Below, piece after piece: positions 58,655-64,000 of a stretch of DNA of 64,000 bases. The number at the start of each line of letters is the position of its first letter. The stretch's first letter is position 1. The notes under the pieces were generated by a model. The model saw only the letters and a list, made by a program, of their open reading frames with translations. It ran no database searches and had not been told where the DNA came from. Location: positions 462,017-526,016 of the forward strand of contig NC_034009.1 in assembly GCF_000346465.2 (NCBI RefSeq), read 5' to 3'. This stretch comes from Prunus persica. Lineage: Eukaryota; Streptophyta; Magnoliopsida; Rosales; Rosaceae. Position numbers and translations under genes: made by a program.

Positions 58655-59245
58655 CTGTTACACGTAGAGGTAAATAATTGAGCACACCGCGTTGTTTTTT
58701 GGGAGATTTACTATTATACCCAATATGGGGGTTCAAATTATAAAAATACCATATATAAAATGAAATAACAAAAAAGCTTTTAACTTCTTATAAATTACAA
58801 AACTGTCATCAATTTCTTAAAACAAAGCCAACTCCAAAATCTCATAAAAATACCCAAAACAGGCATCAAAGTAATTTAATAATTAATATTAAATTCAATA
58901 AGGTCAGCTGTTATTTTTTAGGTTTTTTTTGAGTTTGTTTATCGAAATTCAATTGTGCAGAATTTATTTATAATATTAGTGCTAAAAATAGGTATATCAC
59001 TAAATATCTCTTGTTTCATTCTGAATGTTTTGATTTCGCAGTTACTATTGCAACTGAGATTGTTTGATTCCTTATCTCTTCATAGATTAAAGATTTTGAT
59101 ATGCCCTTTGCCAAAAGGGTTTGAGCTTTTTCAACTGAACAATTGTACTTTACACTCTTTTTACACATTACAAGAGCAAGAAATCAACCACGTCTTTCCT
59201 ACGCAAGTATTGCAGCTTGCAAGTCTAATTGCCCGTTAAACTTGT
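58655..59245. repeat. Spacer repeat block R, copy 3
   Basis: Carries the same landmarks as the other R blocks (TTTCGCAGTTACTATTGCAA, GATATGCCCTTTGCCAAAAG, AACAATTGTACTTTACACTC) with an AT-rich insertion at ~58690-59010 and a deletion after CCAAAAGGG. It marks the right end of the mTERF tandem array. Confidence 0.78.
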
Positions 59246-60494
59246 TCGACTCACTGATCATTGTGAACTCAAAATCAAGTGGAAAAACAGAAAAGCGAAG
59301 AAGAAACACAAAGAAATAAACACCTTCCAATTCTTCTTCAAGTAGAATCAGTCTTGTTATTCAATGTCTTTTTCTGCAAATTACAAATAAATTATTGAAC
59401 TGTCAGCGTCTGGTTTCATAAACTTGTCTAATGTAAACAGTTTTCTTTGTTTGCTGAACAACATTATCTGTTTGACTATGAAAACCCAACAGCACAAGAA
59501 AACTTATTCCTTGCATTAATATAAACCTCAATACTATATATCTTTGAACCACCACATATTTCAAAGGATTGACTCATCATCATTTAATAAAGATACCAAT
59601 CACTGCAGGACAATAACATTTCCAGGCTAATTCAGCTTTGACACGTACAAGTCATATCGAGAAAAGAATAATTAAACACGTCACTTCGTATATAATCACT
59701 TTATCATTTTTTAACCATTCATATTTAACTTCACAGGTAGAATTACTTAATTTCTTTTTAAACTTTAAGAATGATTATTTGAGCTCTCCAACTTTTATTT
59801 GTCTTTAAAAAGTTTCAATATTTCTTTTTAACCAACTTGTTTTTTGTTTTAATACATTCTTAAACCATGTGATGCAACAAGTTGCATAGTCCTTAGCACA
59901 TGTTATGGAATTTAAGGACCATAGTTGGCCACTTGACAGGCCTACAAGCACATGAACTTCAAAGGAGCTGTCACTCCACAAGAACATAAAATTATTCCGT
60001 TCCATTCTTAATTGTCCAATTGCTTGCAATTCTTCATTTTTATCTCCAAGTTGAGACCTCTTATGCATAATGCATTATATATTTTCATTTTGTACATCAT
60101 AAATTGGTGCCTTAAAGAATTTTTGTTGGATATAAATTCTTATTTTCTTTTTATTTTTTTAATCATTTGCATTTTATTTTATTTATTTATTTGGACTTAA
60201 CTGACGATATTGATGTCTTCGACTTGATTTGATAACAACTACAATTACAAGGACGAAATTTGGAAAATTGAAATCATGATGATCAAAATCATTTTCGACC
60301 CTAATTCTAATTCTAGTGACTAAAATATTATTTTACTGATAATAATATTAAAAAATAAGAATAGTAATAATAGTAATAATAAATAATAATAATTAGATGG
60401 ATAATTTCTATTTGTGGGTCGAGGCGCTCCATAAACCGCCACTGAAATTTTTGTTAAAAGAATCATCCTTCTCCCTGTCTGAGATTTATTCGAA
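59246..60494. other. Intergenic region upstream of the RING gene
   Basis: AT-rich with AAT-type microsatellite-like tracts (~60345-60400). No gene is supported. The PRT1-like promoter should lie in the right part. Confidence 0.5.
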
Positions 60495-61448
60495 ATGGAA
60501 GACAATAAAACCCTAATAAAACAACCACCACAACCAGAGCTTGAACCCGACGAATTCCGAGAAGAGTTCAAATGCTGTGTTTGCCTGTCAGTGGTTTCTT
60601 TCTTTTCTTTTTTCCTTTTTATATATCTATTTCTTCAATTTCTGCAACATCAAAATCCATCTAGCCCTCTTTTTTTCTCGAGTTGCATAATTTGTATATT
60701 TAATTCACTGCTTGCTGTTTGGATTACAATTGTTGGAGCTTGAAATTTGGGTTTGCTGGTTCTCTCTGTCTCATTTTCTTTTCTGAGAATTGAATTTTTG
60801 TTGTTTGGTTTAGCACGTTATGAACAATTCTCCATGCTTTTATTCCAATCTCATGAAGACCTATAGGCAATTTCAATGTACGTATTAATTCTTTAGCAGA
60901 ATTAACTAAATAATAAGAAAAGGCTAAGAAATTTATTTCAAAACAGAAGGGCATACATCTGATAGCCATGACTCGATATGATTCTTATTGTTGTGCATAG
61001 CATCAATACACATATTAGTATAAAATAAGGTTAAATTGTTCCACCTGCTGATTTATTTTTCCCGTTTAATTAACTTTTTTACCTTTTCTTTCTGGTAACT
61101 ACATGTCTAAAGGCAATTCCTTTACTTTTCAGGGATCTTCTTTACAAGCCAGTTGTATTAGGTGATAAATCGTGCCGTTGTATTTTGAAATATATGTTTC
61201 ACTCACTTGGCTATTAGCAGCAATGAATATCTAGTTATCCCTTTCTGAAGACTTTATGATGTTTGCAGGCTGCGGCCACATTTCATGTTTCTGGTGTGTC
61301 TTCAATGCCATGAATGCTGCTCGTGAGTCCTATTGTGCAGTTTGTCGGCGCCCATATAATCATTTTCCTAGTATCTGTCAGTTGCTGCATTTCTTACTCC
61401 AGAAGTTGTATCCTGAAGCATATAAGCAACGGGAAAAACAAGTGAGAG
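60495..61448 (+). CDS. PRT1: PRT1-like N-degron RING E3 ligase, 5' part only
   Basis: Three exons: 60495-60586, 61133-61161, 61269-61448, with GT-AG borders and continuous phase. They encode an acidic N-terminus (MEDNKTLIKQPPQPELEPDE), a complete C3HC4 RING (FKCCVCLDLLYKPVVL, CGHISCFWC, YCAVC) and the conserved FPSICQLLHFLLQKLYPEAY that follows in PRT1. PRT1 recognises and ubiquitinates proteins with aromatic N-terminal residues in the plant N-degron pathway; the full protein has a second RING and a ZZ zinc finger, not present here. A donor (GGTGAGC) follows at 61449, then a Gypsy element in the intron and the window edge. The rest may lie beyond, or the gene may be dead. Confidence 0.8.
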
Positions 61449-61875
61449 GTGAGCTTTACTGAACTGCTTTAACATTTATTGGGTTGATTTGCTGACCACT
61501 TTAAATGAGTTATCTATGCTTACAACTTAGTTATTTCCACCAATAAACTCACTCTCCTTTTGAAAACTTATGTCTTCAATGTTGATGTAGGATATGGGTG
61601 AATTGAGTATTTATTTAGGTAGTTTAGCGGAAGCGAAAACAATGGAAAACAAAAAATATAACAAAAGGGATAGGTCTGGAATCACTCCAGGGGTTTGGCT
61701 TCACACCAAGTAGTCTCCAATCTCTGGAAAATTAGCTTTTCTTTATATCTCAACAACTGAATTTTAAAGAACTACATGGGGGGTATATATAGCAAACTAA
61801 AACCTAGAGACAATAGGATAAAAATTCCTTACTAAAACAGATTTCCCAATCCACCAAGGAACTAATTAAAATAAA

Positions 61876-62031
61876 CTAGGAAACTTAAACCAAATCCTAC
61901 TAGAATCTGGAAACTAAAATCCTAGTGAAATGTGGAAAACTGGAGAATCTAGGAAACTTAAACCAAATCCTACTAGAATCTGGAAACTAAAATCCTAGTG
62001 AAATGTGGAAAACTAGAGAATCTAGGAAACT
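61876..62031. repeat. 73-bp tandem duplication in Gypsy element
   Basis: Two full 73-bp units starting CTAGGAAACTTAAACC (61876 and 61949) and the first 10 bp of a third (62022). Confidence 0.92.
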
Positions 62032-62207
62032 AACTAAAGATGTCCGCATCAATTCCACCTGGCTGAAAAGATCTCGACTCCGGCGATATAAAGCTGTAAT
62101 AACATTCCAAAACGTCGGGATCAATGTGCGGCAGGTCCTCCTTTGTAATCTGAGTACTACGAGAATCTGGTTTAACTTCCACTTGACTAGGAACTTCTGC
62201 ATCTTCC

Positions 62208-63926
62208 TTACATTCTAAGCGTAATGACTTGTAGAGCTTTGGCTTTACCTACTTTGTCTTGCTCCTCTTTGTTTTGTATAGATTGATTCACGAGCTTGGG
62301 TTGAAGTGGCTTCATCGTGATCTTCTTTCCTTTATGGATGAACGAATGTATGTTTTCTTGACCCAAGATGGTAACATTGTAATCATATATCCATGGTCTT
62401 CCCAAGAGAATATGACTCACATCCATATCCACCACATCACACCAAACATGATCTTTGTAAGATGAAAACTGTATAGGAACGTGACACCATTGGGTAACAG
62501 GGATAGAAGATGTATTGTCAATCCATGCTACTTTGTATGGCACAGGATGCTTCTCGGGCGACAAACCAAGACGCGAAACAGTTAGCGTTGACGCCACATT
62601 GATACAACTCCCACTATCTATGACCACCTTACAAACTTTATCTCCAGACTTGATGTGTGTGGAAAATGGAAGTCACACCTTACAAACTTTTATCTCCAGA
62701 CTTTATGTAAGTGTGGAAAATGGAAGTCCTACGCCAATCCTCAGTTTCCTTCCTGTGTTGAGCCAAAGTAGACCTCACTACTGCTAATGTTGGATGAGGG
62801 ACTTCAAATTCGATTCCACAATCTTCATCAGGTTGTTGGGGTTCATAAATATCTTCCTCGAATTCACCTTGATTGTCAGCTTGTTCGTTAATGCGTGCAC
62901 ACAGATTTCTTGTTGCCTCCTTCGTTGGGCATTGGACAGCAAAGTGTCCAAAACCTTGGCATCTGTAACATCTTTTCTGTTCAACCACCACGTGTATCAA
63001 CTAGCACTCCTTTTCCCTTGGCAGTTTTTACTAAATTAGTCGTAGATGTTGGAGTCGTAGAGCTTGGAGTCACAGATGTGCCAACATGAAAATCAGATCT
63101 TTCAGAATCAGTTTGCTTGACTACATTGGACGACTTTAAATACTTGTCTAATTCTTGTACCATCTGAGAAACCCTCTCTAAAGTATTCACAGTATGAGGA
63201 ATTAATTCCCTTTGAAGCTCTGGACGAAGTCCTGATCTAAACCGAGAAATAGTCATCCTTCGATCTTCCCTTATGTCACATCGCAACATGAATTCCTCAA
63301 ATTTTGCAATATATTCAGCAACTGGCATGTTGTCTTGACGAAGAGTTTGCCACTCGTCCAACAAACTCTGTTGATAGGATAATGGTAGATATTTCTGCTT
63401 CAACCTTTCTTTCATCTCACCCCAATGGATGATTGGTTCTTCACCAGCTCTCTCTAGCTGTGTTTCAACATTGGTCCAAAACAATCCAGCTTGACCCACC
63501 AATTTTATCTTAGCAAATCTCACCCTCCAAGCTTCAGACATGTCGTGCCACTCAAAATAGCGATCCATGGTAGCTAACCAGTCGAGGAGTGCTTTAGGAT
63601 TTAGCTCAGCATCAAAATTAGGAGCGTCAACTTGCACTGATCTCATCACCCTTTCATCAGGTCTTGCTCATAGCCACGATGAAAATTGAGTCTCTCTGTG
63701 TCTCGATCATTCCTTCTATCATGACGTTGTTGATCATGATTCCTCTCTTCTCCATTCACGCTTCATCATGTTAGTTAGCTGCTTCTAAGTCTGTAAGGCA
63801 ACGTTCCATGAGTCTGGATCTAGTGTCCGAATCTGCCACTTGCCTTGATAGGTTTTCCATCATCTGAACAAGACGTTCAAAGTCCGTCTCTGGCTCATCT
63901 GTCTTTCCAGGCTTAGTCGGAGCCAT
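62208..63926 (-). pseudogene. Gypsy gag-protease, frame-broken
   Basis: Gag N-terminus MAPTKPGKTDEPETDFERLV from 63926 ends at a stop near 63765. 62981-63649 encodes the retrotransposon gag core (WLATMDRYFEW, AGLFWTNVE, LSYQQSLLDEWQTLRQ, FMLRCDIREDRRM). A frameshift near 62990 leads to a CCHC knuckle (CYRCQGFGHFAVQC) at ~62955. 62208-62627 carries a retropepsin-like domain with VIDSGSCIN (active-site DSG) and ILLGRPWIYD. Reverse transcriptase and integrase are missing. With several breaks this copy is not coding-competent. Confidence 0.8.
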
Positions 63927-64000
63927 CACTTGACACACGGTGTGAAGAACAAGAAATACTCGAAAAATTTTGAACCCAAGGAAAACGAAAACCTGGCTCT

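Larger units (their letters stand above)
61600..64000 (-). mobile_element. Ty3/Gypsy-type element on the minus strand, without RT, incomplete at window edge
   Basis: Reading leftward: the window ends in AGAGCCAGG (minus strand), which fits the second half of a TGGTATCAGAGCCAGG primer site; gag starts at 63926, then zinc knuckle, then protease. At ~62208 the recognisable polyprotein stops; about 600 bp to the PRT1-like intron hold no reverse transcriptase, integrase or RNase H. The left border (~61600) is approximate. An internal ~73-bp tandem duplication lies at 61876-62031. Confidence 0.75.

Overview
The window is plant nuclear DNA from a dicot. It has AT-rich introns and intergenic DNA, GT-AG spliced genes, and Copia, Gypsy, TRIM, Harbinger and Mutator-like elements. 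A woody rosid, perhaps Rosaceae, is a plausible guess but is not proven by the sequence. Most of the 64 kb is duplicated genes and layered transposons; the genes judged intact or partly seen are few.

Layout. (1) 1-2646 is a decayed copy of the 3' half of a LEUNIG_HOMOLOG (LUH) gene, followed by an mTERF gene (3626-4825, minus) and a small third LUH scrap (4926-5064). (2) 5086-5552 is a cluster of 20-bp near-palindromes with a variable centre, a motif that returns at 18.8, 22.6 and 23.8-24.4 kb. (3) 7390-7735 is a complete 346-bp TRIM element just upstream of a CLE-type peptide gene (7891-8271). (4) 10520-18079 is a 5'-truncated KIN-10A-like kinesin pseudogene on the minus strand, split by a nearly new full-length Copia element (11607-16589, TSD TTTCC) and by a solo LTR (17305-17801, TSD CATGA). 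(5) 18.2-24.4 kb is AT-rich repeat DNA with the palindromes and one TIR element. (6) 26450-27450 is a glycine-rich secreted protein gene holding a 329-N assembly gap. (7) 30361-38799 is the complete LUH gene, 17 coding exons that sum to 776 codons. (8) 39822-58366 is a tandem array of three more mTERF genes with shared spacers, inflated by a MULE-like element, an LTR-type element, two nested TIR elements and a 3.6-kb PIF/Harbinger element. (9) 60495-61448 is the start of a PRT1-like RING E3 ligase gene, followed by a minus-strand Gypsy element that runs to the right edge.

How it fits together. The LUH 3' half plus the adjoining mTERF gene exists twice in direct orientation about 36 kb apart. 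The left LUH copy is dead, but both mTERF copies are open. mTERF copy 1 carries a ~270-bp tract nearly identical to copy 3 inside a gene that otherwise matches copy 2, which suggests gene conversion. After subtracting insertions, the right-hand mTERF units have a period of about 2.8 kb. A paralogous empty site at 50075 dates the Harbinger insertion to after the last unit duplication. The least explained item is the family of GTATAGCCG-NN-CGGCTATAC palindromes.
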